From the NCBI GenBank assembly GCA_017518415.1, contig JAFWVC010000119.1, forward strand, positions 1-49,572: a stretch of 49,572 nucleotides of DNA, read 5' to 3'. The DNA comes from Clostridia bacterium. Its GTDB lineage: Bacteria > Bacillota > Clostridia > Oscillospirales > Acutalibacteraceae. This document shows positions 16,031-23,904 of this stretch, piece after piece. The position numbers and the translations under genes are program-made. Under the pieces are notes generated by a model, which was not told where the DNA came from, ran no database searches, and was given only the letters and a program-made list of their open reading frames with translations. The stretch's first letter is position 1. Each line of letters starts with the position of its first letter.

Positions 16031-17470
16031 TCAGCGGCGACGGTACATGGACGGGGTCAGGGTCAAAAGCAGCGGGAATATCTCCAGCCGGCCCATGAGC
16101 ATCAGCAGCGACAGCAGCAGCTTGCAGGGGACGGGGAAGAAGGCGAAGTTGGCCGTCGGGCCGATGGCGCTGAAACCGGGCCCGATGTTGCTCAGCGTGG
16201 TGACGGAGGCCGTCAGAGCCGTATCCAGGTCACAGCCGCTGAAAGAAAGCAGCAGCGTGCTGACCATCATGATCAGCAGGTAGACGATAAAATACAACGA
16301 CACCGCGTTGACCGTTCCGTCATCCAGCCGCCGCCCGTCCAGCCGCACGACGCGTACCGAACGCGGGTGCAGCAGCCGCATCAGGTCCGCCCGGGTCTTC
16401 TTGACCAGAATGATGATGCGGGACACCTTCATGCCGCCGCCGGTCGAACCGCCGCAGGCGCCCATGAGCATCAGCAAAAACAGGATGCACTTGGAAAAGG
16501 TGGGCCACACGTTGAAGTCAGCCGTGGAAAAACCGGTACTGGTCATCATTGCCGCCACCTGGAAGGTGGAATAGCGCAGCGACGTGCCGAAATTGCTGTA
16601 AATGGGCAGGATGTTCCAGGCAATCAGCAACATGGAGGAAACGGCCGTGATCAGATAGACCCGCAGTTCTTCCATTTTGAAGATCGGCTTGAAGGTGCGG
16701 GCCAGCAGGAAGAAATATACGTTGAAGTTGATGCCGAACAGCAGCATGAAGACCGTGATGACGATTTCGGCATACAGGCTGTTATAGGCGCCGATGCCGC
16801 CGTTGAGGATGGAAAAGCCGCCGGTGCCTGCCGTGCCAAACGCATTGACCACACAGTCAAACCACGGCATGCCGCCGAAGCGCAGCGCGATCATTTCCAG
16901 CACGGTCAGTGCAAAATAGACGCCGTACAGATACAAGGCGGCGTTGCGGGCCCGGGGGACGATCTTGCCGACCTCGGGGCCGGGGCATTCCGCCCGCATG
17001 ACGTGCATGGAGCGCTCGTTGGCCAACGGCAGGATGGCCATGATGAACACCAGCACGCCCATGCCTCCGATCCAGTGAGTGAAACTGCGCCAGAACAGGA
17101 TGGAGCGGGGCAGCGATTCGATTTCTGTCAGGATGCTGGAGCCCGTCGTGGTAAAGCCGGATACCGTTTCAAACAGCGCGTCGACGTAGGAGGGAATCGA
17201 GCCGCCGATGACAAACGGCAGCGCCCCGAACAGCGACACGAAGATCCACGACAGAGAGACGATTAGAAACCCGTCGCGTGCGTACAGCACGCGGGAGCGT
17301 ACGGGGAGGAAGCACAACAGCAACCCCGGCACGGCGACAGCCGCCTGTGTGATGACGAACGGCAACACCGCCTCATGCATATAAACGGCCACCGCAAGCG
17401 GCAGCAGCAACAGCACCGCTTCGACCAGCAACACGTAGCCGACGGTGCGGGCGATCATACGATGATTCAT
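16031..17470 (-). CDS. trkH: Potassium uptake membrane protein TrkH
   Basis: 479-residue integral membrane protein forming the K+ conduction subunit of the Trk/Ktr system. The four pore-loop repeats are visible: SGFTTTGSSI near residue 104, GTGGFSI near 216, STGFSTADF near 312 and SNIGPGF near 430. Length matches TrkH/KtrB proteins. It lies 10 bp downstream of TrkA, its cytoplasmic gating partner, in the same operon. Confidence 0.94.
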   Translation of the reverse strand: MNHRMIARTVGYVLLVEAVLLLLPLAVAVYMHEAVLPFVITQAAVAVPGLLLCFLPVRSRVLYARDGFLIVSLSWIFVSLFGALPFVIGGSIPSYVDALFETVSGFTTTGSSILTEIESLPRSILFWRSFTHWIGGMGVLVFIMAILPLANERSMHVMRAECPGPEVGKIVPRARNAALYLYGVYFALTVLEMIALRFGGMPWFDCVVNAFGTAGTGGFSILNGGIGAYNSLYAEIVITVFMLLFGINFNVYFFLLARTFKPIFKMEELRVYLITAVSSMLLIAWNILPIYSNFGTSLRYSTFQVAAMMTSTGFSTADFNVWPTFSKCILFLLMLMGACGGSTGGGMKVSRIIILVKKTRADLMRLLHPRSVRVVRLDGRRLDDGTVNAVSLYFIVYLLIMMVSTLLLSFSGCDLDTALTASVTTLSNIGPGFSAIGPTANFAFFPVPCKLLLSLLMLMGRLEIFPLLLTLTPSMYRRR

Positions 17471-17480
17471 ATCGACTTCC

Positions 17481-18836
17481 TCACAGCAAGATATCGTTCA
17501 GGTCATCCAGGCCGACGCCGGTGGTGATGACGACCACGCTGTCCCCGACGTGGATGCTGTCAGACCCGTTGGGGAAGATGACCTGCCCGTTGCGGATGAT
17601 GCAGGCGATCAGCAGCCCTTTTTTGGTGCGCAGATCCCGCAGCGCGGTGTCTTTGCCGGAGAAGTTGCTCCGTACTCGGAACTCCAACGCTTCCGCTTTT
17701 TGATCAGCGATGCGGGAGAGAGCCTCCACGTTGCTGCCGACCGAGTTCTGCATGGCGCGTACATAGCGCAGTACATGGTTGGCGGAGATCACGTGAGGGG
17801 TGATCACGCAATCGATCCCGGCTTTGGACAGTACCGAACCGAAGGAGATATGGTTGACTTTGGTGATAACCTTCGGAATGCCGCAGGAAAGTGCGTACAT
17901 GGAGATGACAACGTTTTCCTCGTCAAAACCGGTCAGCGCGATCAGGGCGTCGGTATCGGCCAGGCCTTCCTCCTGCAGCGTCTCCTGGTCGGAACCGTCG
18001 CCGTGGATGATCATCGCGTGGGGGAGCATTTCCGCCAACTTTTCACACAATTCGCGGTCCTTTTCGACAATGCGCACGGTGATGTTCATGTCACCCAGCA
18101 TTTTGGCCAGATAATAACTGATCCGTCCGCCGCCGACAATCATTACACCGCGCGTGCGGTGGGCATAAATACCCAGCAGGGAGAAGATGCGGATGATATC
18201 CGCCGGGGAGGCGGTGATGCTGATCTGGTCGCCGGCCTGCAGCCGGAAGGAGCCGTCGGGGATGATGACGTCCCCGTTGCGTTCCACGGCACAGATGAGC
18301 ATTTTCACATGCGCTTTTTCGGGCAGATGGCGCAGTTCCATCCCGTCGAGCAGCGATCCCTCCGGGATACGGCAGGCCACCATCTCCACCCGCCCTTTGG
18401 CAAAAAAGTCTACCCGGGCGGCGCTGGGCACACGCAGGATGCGTGCGATTTCGGTGGCGGCCGCCAGTTCCGGGTTGACCGTCAGGCTCAACCCCAGGTC
18501 TTCCCGCATGAGGTTCAGGCTGCGGGACAGCTCCGGGTTGCGTACCCGGGCAATGGTGTGATGCGCCCCTAATTTTTTGGCGATCAGGCAGGCCAGTATG
18601 TTGGTCTCGTCGTGCGAGGTGGTGGCAATGACCAGCCGTGCGGACGGTACGCCCGCCTGCACCTGTATGTCGCTGTCCAGCCCGCTGCCGTAGATGCAGT
18701 TGACGTCCTGCGTGTTGGAGGACAACTCCAGCGCCTGCGAATCGTTGTCCACTACGACGATGTCGTGCCCTTCCTGCGAAAGACGGTTGGACAGATCAAA
18801 GCCCATCTTGCCGTCCCCGATGATGACGATTTTCAT
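17481..18836 (-). CDS. trkA: Trk system potassium uptake protein TrkA
   Basis: 451-residue cytoplasmic NAD(H)-binding regulator of TrkH. It has two tandem RCK units: the first Rossmann fold starts MKIVIIGDGKMGFDLSNRL and the second starts VMIVGGGRISYYLAKML near residue 227, each followed by a TrkA-C domain (near 137-218 and 365-450). The start at 18836 is chosen over an in-frame upstream codon because it begins directly with the Rossmann strand and sits just after the tcdA stop. It is the larger two-domain type rather than the short KtrA type. Confidence 0.94.
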   Translation of the reverse strand: MKIVIIGDGKMGFDLSNRLSQEGHDIVVVDNDSQALELSSNTQDVNCIYGSGLDSDIQVQAGVPSARLVIATTSHDETNILACLIAKKLGAHHTIARVRNPELSRSLNLMREDLGLSLTVNPELAAATEIARILRVPSAARVDFFAKGRVEMVACRIPEGSLLDGMELRHLPEKAHVKMLICAVERNGDVIIPDGSFRLQAGDQISITASPADIIRIFSLLGIYAHRTRGVMIVGGGRISYYLAKMLGDMNITVRIVEKDRELCEKLAEMLPHAMIIHGDGSDQETLQEEGLADTDALIALTGFDEENVVISMYALSCGIPKVITKVNHISFGSVLSKAGIDCVITPHVISANHVLRYVRAMQNSVGSNVEALSRIADQKAEALEFRVRSNFSGKDTALRDLRTKKGLLIACIIRNGQVIFPNGSDSIHVGDSVVVITTGVGLDDLNDILL

Positions 18837-18840
18837 ATTT

Positions 18841-19572
18841 TCACGGCCTTTCCGTGTGCACGCCGTCGCCGGCGGCAATATCCTTGATAATCTCGGCAGC
18901 CATCAGAAGCCCGGCGGCCGCCGGCACAAAGGGAACGCTGCCGGGGATGACCCGGCGCCCGTCCTCGGAGACCGGGTTCTCCGGCCGGAGGGGCGGCTCC
19001 CTGGAATAGACGACTTTCAGATGCTCCACGCCCTGCTTGCGCAGCAGCGTACGCATCGCTTTGGCCAACGGACATACCGAGGTCCTGGACAAATCCGCCA
19101 CTTCGAAGCCCATCGGGTTCAACTTGTTGCCGGTACCCATGCAGCTGATCTCCGGTACGCCGGCCTGCCGGCATCGCACAGCCAGCAGCACTTTGGAGGA
19201 CACGGTGTCGATCGCGTCTGCCGCATAGGACAGGCCTGCCAGGGGGACTTTGTCGGCCGTCTGCTCTCCGTAAAACAGCGGATAGGTTTCGACCGCGCAC
19301 TCCGGCGAGATGTCGGCGATCCGCTGCGCGGCGACCTCGGTTTTCAGCCGGCCGACGGTGCTGTGCAGTGCGATCAGTTGGCGGTTGAGGTTGGAGGGGG
19401 ACACCGTGTCGGCGTCGATCAGCAGCAACCGGCCGATGCCGGCGCGCGCGAGCGCTTCCGCCACATACGAGCCGACGCCGCCCAGGCCGAATATGGCCAC
19501 GCTGGCCCGGCCCAGCCGGTCCAGCGCCGCGTTACCGAGCAGCATGGCGGTGCGCGAGCGGTCCGTCTTCAT
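18841..19572 (-). CDS. tcdA: tRNA threonylcarbamoyladenosine dehydratase
   Basis: 243-residue E1-like enzyme that makes cyclic t6A at position 37 of tRNAs by ATP-dependent dehydration. The nucleotide-binding motif FGLGGVGSYVAEALARAGI lies near residue 28, followed by LIDADTVSPSNLNRQLIAL. This ThiF-fold form with a short C-terminus and family-typical PPLRPENP segment is TcdA/CsdL rather than ThiF or MoeB. It overlaps uppP by four bases (ATGA) and precedes trkA by 4 bp. No partner CsdA or CsdE gene is present nearby. Confidence 0.9.
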   Translation of the reverse strand: MKTDRSRTAMLLGNAALDRLGRASVAIFGLGGVGSYVAEALARAGIGRLLLIDADTVSPSNLNRQLIALHSTVGRLKTEVAAQRIADISPECAVETYPLFYGEQTADKVPLAGLSYAADAIDTVSSKVLLAVRCRQAGVPEISCMGTGNKLNPMGFEVADLSRTSVCPLAKAMRTLLRKQGVEHLKVVYSREPPLRPENPVSEDGRRVIPGSVPFVPAAAGLLMAAEIIKDIAAGDGVHTERP

Positions 19573-20408
19573 GCCGTGGCCCCCTGCAGCCAGCCGCAGC
19601 CCCAGCAGAGCAGCACGACCAGCCCGAGCGCGATGCGGTAGCAGCCGAACCCTTTGAAGTTATGTTTGCGGATGTACCGCAGTAAAAAGCGGATCACCAG
19701 CAGCGACACCAGAAAGGCCACTACGGTGCCCAGACACAGGGCGGCCCATTCGATACCGGTCAGCGAGGTACCGGCCAGCAGCATCTTCATCAGCCGCAGT
19801 CCGCTGGCGCCCACCATCGGCGGGATCGCCATAAAGAACGAGAACTCGGCCGAGACGGTGCGTGTCGCACCCAGCAGTACCGCGCCGAGGATCGTCGCGC
19901 CAGAGCGCGAGGTACCAGGAATCAGGGCCAGCGCCTCAAACAAGCCGATCAGAAAAGCCGTTTTATACGACAGCTGATCCACCGTCAGAATGCGGGACCG
20001 GCGCGGGAAGGATTCCATTACGATAAATAAAACCCCGTAAAGGATCAGCGTGGCGGCGATGACCGGCGGGATGGAGAGATATTCATCCACCACGTCGTCC
20101 AGCAACAGCCCGGCGATGCCGGTGGGGATGCTGGCCACCAGGATCTTGCCCCAAAGGTTCCAGGTATCCCTTTTCTGCAGCCGGCTTTTGGACGGTGCAA
20201 GCGGGTTGAGCGTGCGGAAATACAGCACGATAACTGCTAAAATAGAGCCCAATTGGACGACCACCTTGAACAGGCGGAAAAAATCATCGCTCAGCTTGAA
20301 CGGCAGCACGGCGTTGAAAAGCAGGATATGGCCGGTGCTGCTGATGGGCAGCCATTCGGTGATACCTTGCACAATGCCTTGCAGTAATGCTTTCAGCAGT
20401 TCCAACAA
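19569..20408 (-). CDS. uppP: Undecaprenyl-diphosphatase
   Basis: About 279-residue polytopic membrane enzyme that recycles undecaprenyl diphosphate to the lipid carrier used for peptidoglycan and other glycans; the BacA family confers bacitracin tolerance. The two catalytic motifs are QGITEWLPISSTGH near residue 16 and PGTSRSGATI near 165. No ATG is available. A TTG at 20414 is only two bases from AGGAGG, whereas the TTG at 20408 has about eight bases, so 20408 is preferred. It is first of the uppP-tcdA-trkA-trkH run. Confidence 0.94.
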   Translation of the reverse strand: MLELLKALLQGIVQGITEWLPISSTGHILLFNAVLPFKLSDDFFRLFKVVVQLGSILAVIVLYFRTLNPLAPSKSRLQKRDTWNLWGKILVASIPTGIAGLLLDDVVDEYLSIPPVIAATLILYGVLFIVMESFPRRSRILTVDQLSYKTAFLIGLFEALALIPGTSRSGATILGAVLLGATRTVSAEFSFFMAIPPMVGASGLRLMKMLLAGTSLTGIEWAALCLGTVVAFLVSLLVIRFLLRYIRKHNFKGFGCYRIALGLVVLLCWGCGWLQGATA

Positions 20409-20436
20409 GCGCAATACCTCCTAATAAAAGGGCAAA

Positions 20437-20474
20437 GCGAAACAGACGGCCCGTCAGGCCGCCCGATGTTTCGC
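20437..20474 (-). terminator. Probable terminator downstream of the ydbC-like gene
   Basis: GCGAAACA (20437-20444) pairs with TGTTTCGC (20467-20474), with an inner GGCC/GGCC stem. On the minus strand it is followed by TTTGCCCTTTTATT. It may allow read-through into uppP. Confidence 0.6.
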
Positions 20475-20500
20475 GCGTGAGGACAGACAGGGGAGGGCGA

Positions 20501-20722
20501 TTACAGGTCCAGCTCGTTGAACATCTCGCGCAGCAGGATCATTTCATCCGCCGTGAGCGTGATGCCCTTGCCCATTTTGCTGTGGTCCGGAGACCATTCG
20601 CGCATATCGTATTTGGGGTCGCGATCGTTCCAGCTGATCAGGTTGAGTTCCTTGGTCCAGCCGGAGGGAGAGGTAGAGAGCGCGCCGATGTGCTTTTTGA
20701 TTTCGTACTTCAGTTCAGGCAT
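20501..20722 (-). CDS. YdbC/PC4-like single-stranded nucleic-acid-binding protein
   Basis: 73-residue protein resembling YdbC, a bacterial homologue of the PC4 transcriptional coactivator fold. It begins MPELKYEIKKHIGALSTS and contains WTKELNLISWND, then KYDMREWSPDHSKMGKGITL and a C-terminal helix with the family pattern. Such proteins bind single-stranded DNA as dimers. It has a clear AAAGGAG ribosome site and lies 15 bp after the hydro-lyase beta gene. Its physiological role in Firmicutes is not settled. Confidence 0.85.
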   Translation of the reverse strand: MPELKYEIKKHIGALSTSPSGWTKELNLISWNDRDPKYDMREWSPDHSKMGKGITLTADEMILLREMFNELDL

Positions 20723-20737
20723 GGGTGATAACTCCTT

Positions 20738-21274
20738 TCAAATTGAAGAACTGAACAGGGATCCGCCGCCCGCGTCGATGCCGACGATCAGCGGAAAATC
20801 CCGTATTTCCAATTGTTTGACCGCTTCGCAGCCGAGGTCGTCGTAAGCGACGATGCGGCAGGCGGTCACGCTGCGGGCGGCCAGAGCACCTGCCCCGCCG
20901 GTGGCGCACAGGTACAACGCGCCGTTGCGCACGATAGCGTCCCGCACGGCGGGAGAACGGCCCCCCTTGCCGATGGTGGCGCATACGCCCAGGTCATACA
21001 GGCGGGGAGCAAAGGCGTCCATCCGCCCGGAGGTGGTGGGGCCGCACGCGCCGATCGGCCGGCCCGGCGGCGCCGGGGTGGAGCCGGAGTAGTAGATCAC
21101 GGCGTCCCGCAGCGGGTAGGGCAGCGGCTGCCCGGCATCCAGCGCGGCGGCGATGCGCTTGTGCGCGGCGTCCCGCGAGGTGTATACAGTGCCGGAGAGA
21201 AAGACCCGGTCGCCGGCGCGCAGCAGCGGGACGCTTTCCCGCAGGTGCGCGGTATGAAGATGATATTCCGTCAT
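20738..21274 (-). CDS. Fe-S hydro-lyase beta subunit (fumarase/tartrate dehydratase type)
   Basis: 178-residue protein equal to the C-terminal domain of class I fumarases or the TtdB subunit of L-tartrate dehydratase. Family blocks seen are GDRVFLSGTVYTSRDAAHKR, GPTTSGRMDAFAPRLYDLG, IGKGG and CATGGAGALAARSV. The enzyme normally works as an alpha/beta pair in which the alpha subunit binds the [4Fe-4S] cluster and hydrates fumarate to malate. The alpha gene usually lies immediately upstream, but here the upstream gene is a DivIVA-like coiled-coil protein, so this subunit is an orphan within the window. GGAGG is ten bases before the ATG. Confidence 0.88.
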   Translation of the reverse strand: MTEYHLHTAHLRESVPLLRAGDRVFLSGTVYTSRDAAHKRIAAALDAGQPLPYPLRDAVIYYSGSTPAPPGRPIGACGPTTSGRMDAFAPRLYDLGVCATIGKGGRSPAVRDAIVRNGALYLCATGGAGALAARSVTACRIVAYDDLGCEAVKQLEIRDFPLIVGIDAGGGSLFSSSI

Positions 21275-21298
21275 ATATCCGTTGCCTCCGCGGTCGGA

Positions 21299-21386
21299 TC
21301 AGAACAGCCAGTCTGCCAGGCGTTGCAGCCAGCTTTTGCGCCGTTTCCGGGTGATCCGACGAATCCGTCTGCCGCCTACGGGCGGC
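21299..21386 (-). other. Out-of-frame basic amphipathic tail after the DivIVA-like gene
   Basis: Directly after the DivIVA-like stop codon, the +1 frame stays open for 28 codons and encodes a basic, tryptophan-containing peptide with the stretch RRIRRITRKRRKSWLQRL, ending in a TGA at 21299-21301. It has no start codon or ribosome site of its own. Deleting one base in the T6 run (plus-strand A6, 21393-21398) would fuse it to the upstream protein. This suggests an indel or programmed slippage rather than a separate gene. Confidence 0.5.
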
Positions 21387-22067
21387 TCAACGAAAAAAGG
21401 GTTCTTTGCCGGATGCTTCCTCCGACGCTTTGGACGTCTGCTGCGGCAGGCAGCTGTCCAGGTCGCCGGTCTGGTCGCGCAGCCACTTCCGCAGCTGCTT
21501 CATTTGCTCGGCGTTTTCCTGCGTCTGTGCGCTCCATTCGTCAGCCAGACGGCTGAGCTGCTCCTGCATCTGCCCGATCTGTTCCAGAGAGGAACGGCTG
21601 AGATCGAGCGAATGCTGTAAGTATTCCTGCCCGACGGCGTCGACCCGGTGAACAAAAGCAGCCTTGTCGCCGATGACGGCTGTCAGTGCGGCGTTGGTCC
21701 CGGTCAGTTGTTCGGCCCGGCGGTTTGCGGCATCGGCCCGGTCGGCCGCTTCCGCTGCGCGGGTACGGGTCGCGGCCAGTTCCCGCATTGCCTGATCTCT
21801 CTCGGTGCGCAGCCGTTCGACCTGCGCCCTGGTTTGCGCCAGCTGTGCCTGCACCTGCTCCAACTGCCCGGCGGCCTGCTGTGCGGCCTGCGTCTGCGTT
21901 TGCACCTCCTGGCGCAGCTGCTGCAGTTCGGCCGTCGCCTGCTCCACCTGCTGCCGGGCATCATCCAGCTCCTGCTGGTGCTTCTGCTCGGTCTGCTCTA
22001 AATAAGCAAACACGTCTTGCTTATGAAAGCCGCGGAAAACGGTACGGAAAAACCCTGTCTCCTCCAT
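21387..22067 (-). CDS. DivIVA-like coiled-coil protein
   Basis: 226-residue protein starting METG-like text METT replaced here by MEETGFFRTVFRGFHKQDVFAYLEQ, the DivIVA N-terminal lipid-binding pattern (FRGFxKxDVxxYL). Residues ~25-190 form an almost uninterrupted Gln/Ala/Glu/Arg-rich coiled coil. The start at 22067 is set by GGAGG eight bases upstream; the frame is open further upstream but without a ribosome site. The family organises the cell pole or division site at the membrane. The reading frame stops at 21387 just after a T6 run, while another frame continues with a basic tail, so the 3' end may be frameshifted. Confidence 0.75.
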   Translation of the reverse strand: MEETGFFRTVFRGFHKQDVFAYLEQTEQKHQQELDDARQQVEQATAELQQLRQEVQTQTQAAQQAAGQLEQVQAQLAQTRAQVERLRTERDQAMRELAATRTRAAEAADRADAANRRAEQLTGTNAALTAVIGDKAAFVHRVDAVGQEYLQHSLDLSRSSLEQIGQMQEQLSRLADEWSAQTQENAEQMKQLRKWLRDQTGDLDSCLPQQTSKASEEASGKEPFFR

Positions 22068-22276
22068 ATCGGACACCTCCGGAATCACAGTATGCGGTAT
22101 CATTGTCCCAGTATACACCAAGTATAGCATTTCCGTTTTTAAATTACAACTGTTTTCTTAAATAAAATATAATAATTATTTTTCATTTTATAAATATTTA
22201 AATTTTTCATTATTTGCTATTCCGGTTTTTCTTTCGGACGGGCCGGGAAGAGGCGGGCCTTTTTGCAAAAAAAGGC

Positions 22277-22305
22277 TTGACTTTTCCGTCAAAGTCGTGT
22301 ATACT
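22277..22305 (+). promoter_or_regulatory. Promoter of the symporter-paaK-iorAB operon
   Basis: TTGACT (22277-22282), a 17-bp spacer and TATACT (22300-22305). Confidence 0.85.
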
Positions 22306-22310
22306 TGCTT

Positions 22311-22328
22311 TAACGCTTTTAAGCGCTA
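22311..22328 (+). promoter_or_regulatory. Probable operator downstream of the symporter promoter
   Basis: TAACGCTTttAAGCGCTA is an inverted repeat with seven of eight half-site bases matching. It starts five bases after the -10 box, over the expected transcription start, a repressor-type position. The regulator is not identifiable here. Confidence 0.55.
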
Positions 22329-22360
22329 AAGTATCGAAAGAAAACCGGTGATGTAACAGT

Positions 22361-23893
22361 ATGGGAACCACAAGCATTTTGTACATCGTGATCGCAGCTT
22401 ATCTGGTGCTGATGGTCGTGCTGGGCTGGCTGGGCCGCCGCAGCAACAGCAACATTTCGGAGATGACGGTCGGCCGCCGCAACGCCGGCGCCTGGATGTC
22501 CGCCTTTTCGTACGGCACGGCGTATTTTTCCGCCGTGATGTTTATCGGCTACGCCGGGGCAACGGGCTGGTCGTACGGTCTGTGGGGCGTGCTGCCGGGC
22601 ATCGGCAACGCGGTGTTCGGCTCCTGGCTGGCGTGGCGTGTGCTGGCCAGACGCACGCGCACGGTGACCCGCCGGCTGGGCATCCGTTCGATGCCGCAGT
22701 TTTTTGAGCAGCGCTTCGGCAGCAAGGCCATCAAACAGTTCTGCGTGGCCGTGATCTTTTTGTTTTTGATCCCGTATTCCGCCTCTGTATATAAGGGCCT
22801 GACCAGCGTGTGCACCGTGCTGCTGGGCGTGGATGAGCGCATTTGCATGATCGTCATCGCGCTGGCGGCGGCGGCGGTGATCATTCTGGGCGGCTACATG
22901 GCGGCCCTGCGGGCTGACTTTTTGCAGGGCATCGTGATGCTCGGCGGCGTGCTGGCGCTGATCTTCTGCGTGGTGCGCAGCCGGCAGGTCGGCGGCTGGC
23001 AGGCCGGTATTCAGGCCATCGCCCAAAAGACGCAGGATCTGCACCTGGGCGCGGCGCAGCACATCGCCCTGTGGGCGACGGTGCTGATGACATCCTTCGG
23101 CACCTGGGGCCTGCCGCAAATGGTACATAAATATTACGGTATTAAGGACGATGCCCAGATCAGGCGCGGCACCGTGATCTCGACGGTGTTTGCCTGCGTG
23201 GTGGCGGTGGGCGGCTATTTTATCGGCTCGCTGTCCCGCCTGTTCTTTGCCGAACTGCCGGCCGAGGGGCAGGATTATCTGGTGCCCAATCTGCTGAAAA
23301 TGGCCGGCATGCCGGACGTACTGCTGGGCGTGGTGCTGGTGCTGCTGATCTCCGCCTCGGTGTCGACGCTGGCCTCCATTACGCTCACGGCCTCCACGAC
23401 GCTGACGATGGATCTGGTGCAGGACCGCATCTGGAAGAAGCTCTCCGCCAAAGGGGCGGCCGTTTTCAACCGGGTCGTGGTGCTGGCGTTCATCGTGCTT
23501 TCGTACTGGATCGCCAACTCCGACACGCCTATTCTGGATATGATGTCCTACTCGTGGGGCATTATCTCCGGCAGCTTTATGGGGCCGTATCTGCTTTCGC
23601 TGTATGACAAAAAGCTCAACCGTGCCGGCGCGTGGGCAGGCATGATCGGCGGATTTGTCATCGCGCTGCCGCCGCTGGTGTGCCGCTTGTTCTTCCCTGA
23701 TGCGGCGCTGCCGTTCTTCGGTAAGGTGGCAGGGATGGGCGCGCATTTCGCCTGCCTGGCCATGGTCCTTTCTCCGCTGCTGTGCCTGCTCGTCAGCCGG
23801 TTGTGCAAGCGCTCGGCAGTCGGTAACGAGACGTTTTATCAGCAGACCGTTTTATCCATGCCGGACCCGACAGGGGCCGATCAATCCGTTTGA
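22361..23893 (+). CDS. Sodium:solute symporter family protein
   Basis: 510-residue SSS-family membrane transporter with about 13 hydrophobic segments beginning at residue 5. Typical family elements are SFSYGTAYFSAVMFIGYAG near residue 48 and the central GGYMAALRADFLQGIVML near 177. The ribosome site is the anti-SD-complementary GGTGATG seven bases upstream. Sodium-coupled import of an organic acid, amino acid or similar solute is expected. Its position as the first gene before paaK and iorAB suggests an aromatic acid or amino-acid-derived substrate, which is inference. Confidence 0.88.
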   Translation: MGTTSILYIVIAAYLVLMVVLGWLGRRSNSNISEMTVGRRNAGAWMSAFSYGTAYFSAVMFIGYAGATGWSYGLWGVLPGIGNAVFGSWLAWRVLARRTRTVTRRLGIRSMPQFFEQRFGSKAIKQFCVAVIFLFLIPYSASVYKGLTSVCTVLLGVDERICMIVIALAAAAVIILGGYMAALRADFLQGIVMLGGVLALIFCVVRSRQVGGWQAGIQAIAQKTQDLHLGAAQHIALWATVLMTSFGTWGLPQMVHKYYGIKDDAQIRRGTVISTVFACVVAVGGYFIGSLSRLFFAELPAEGQDYLVPNLLKMAGMPDVLLGVVLVLLISASVSTLASITLTASTTLTMDLVQDRIWKKLSAKGAAVFNRVVVLAFIVLSYWIANSDTPILDMMSYSWGIISGSFMGPYLLSLYDKKLNRAGAWAGMIGGFVIALPPLVCRLFFPDAALPFFGKVAGMGAHFACLAMVLSPLLCLLVSRLCKRSAVGNETFYQQTVLSMPDPTGADQSV

Positions 23894-23904
23894 GGTGACC
23901 GTTT

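Larger units (their letters stand above)
22068..22360. other. Divergent AT-rich intergenic region
   Basis: 293 bases between the DivIVA-like and symporter genes. The stretch 22131-22215 is strongly AT-rich and unlike the surrounding sequence. It contains an inverted repeat GCCTTTTTGC/AAAAAAGGC around 22257-22276, and the symporter promoter and operator. I see no RNA gene or riboswitch in it. Confidence 0.6.

Noticed and set aside
22319..23746. 475-codon open frame antisense to the symporter, and similar long antisense frames at 4771-5934, 8821-10440 and 43603-45135
   Set aside because: They lack ribosome sites, have Arg/Gln/His-rich translations and mirror strong codon bias of the genes on the other strand. 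They are consequences of high G+C.
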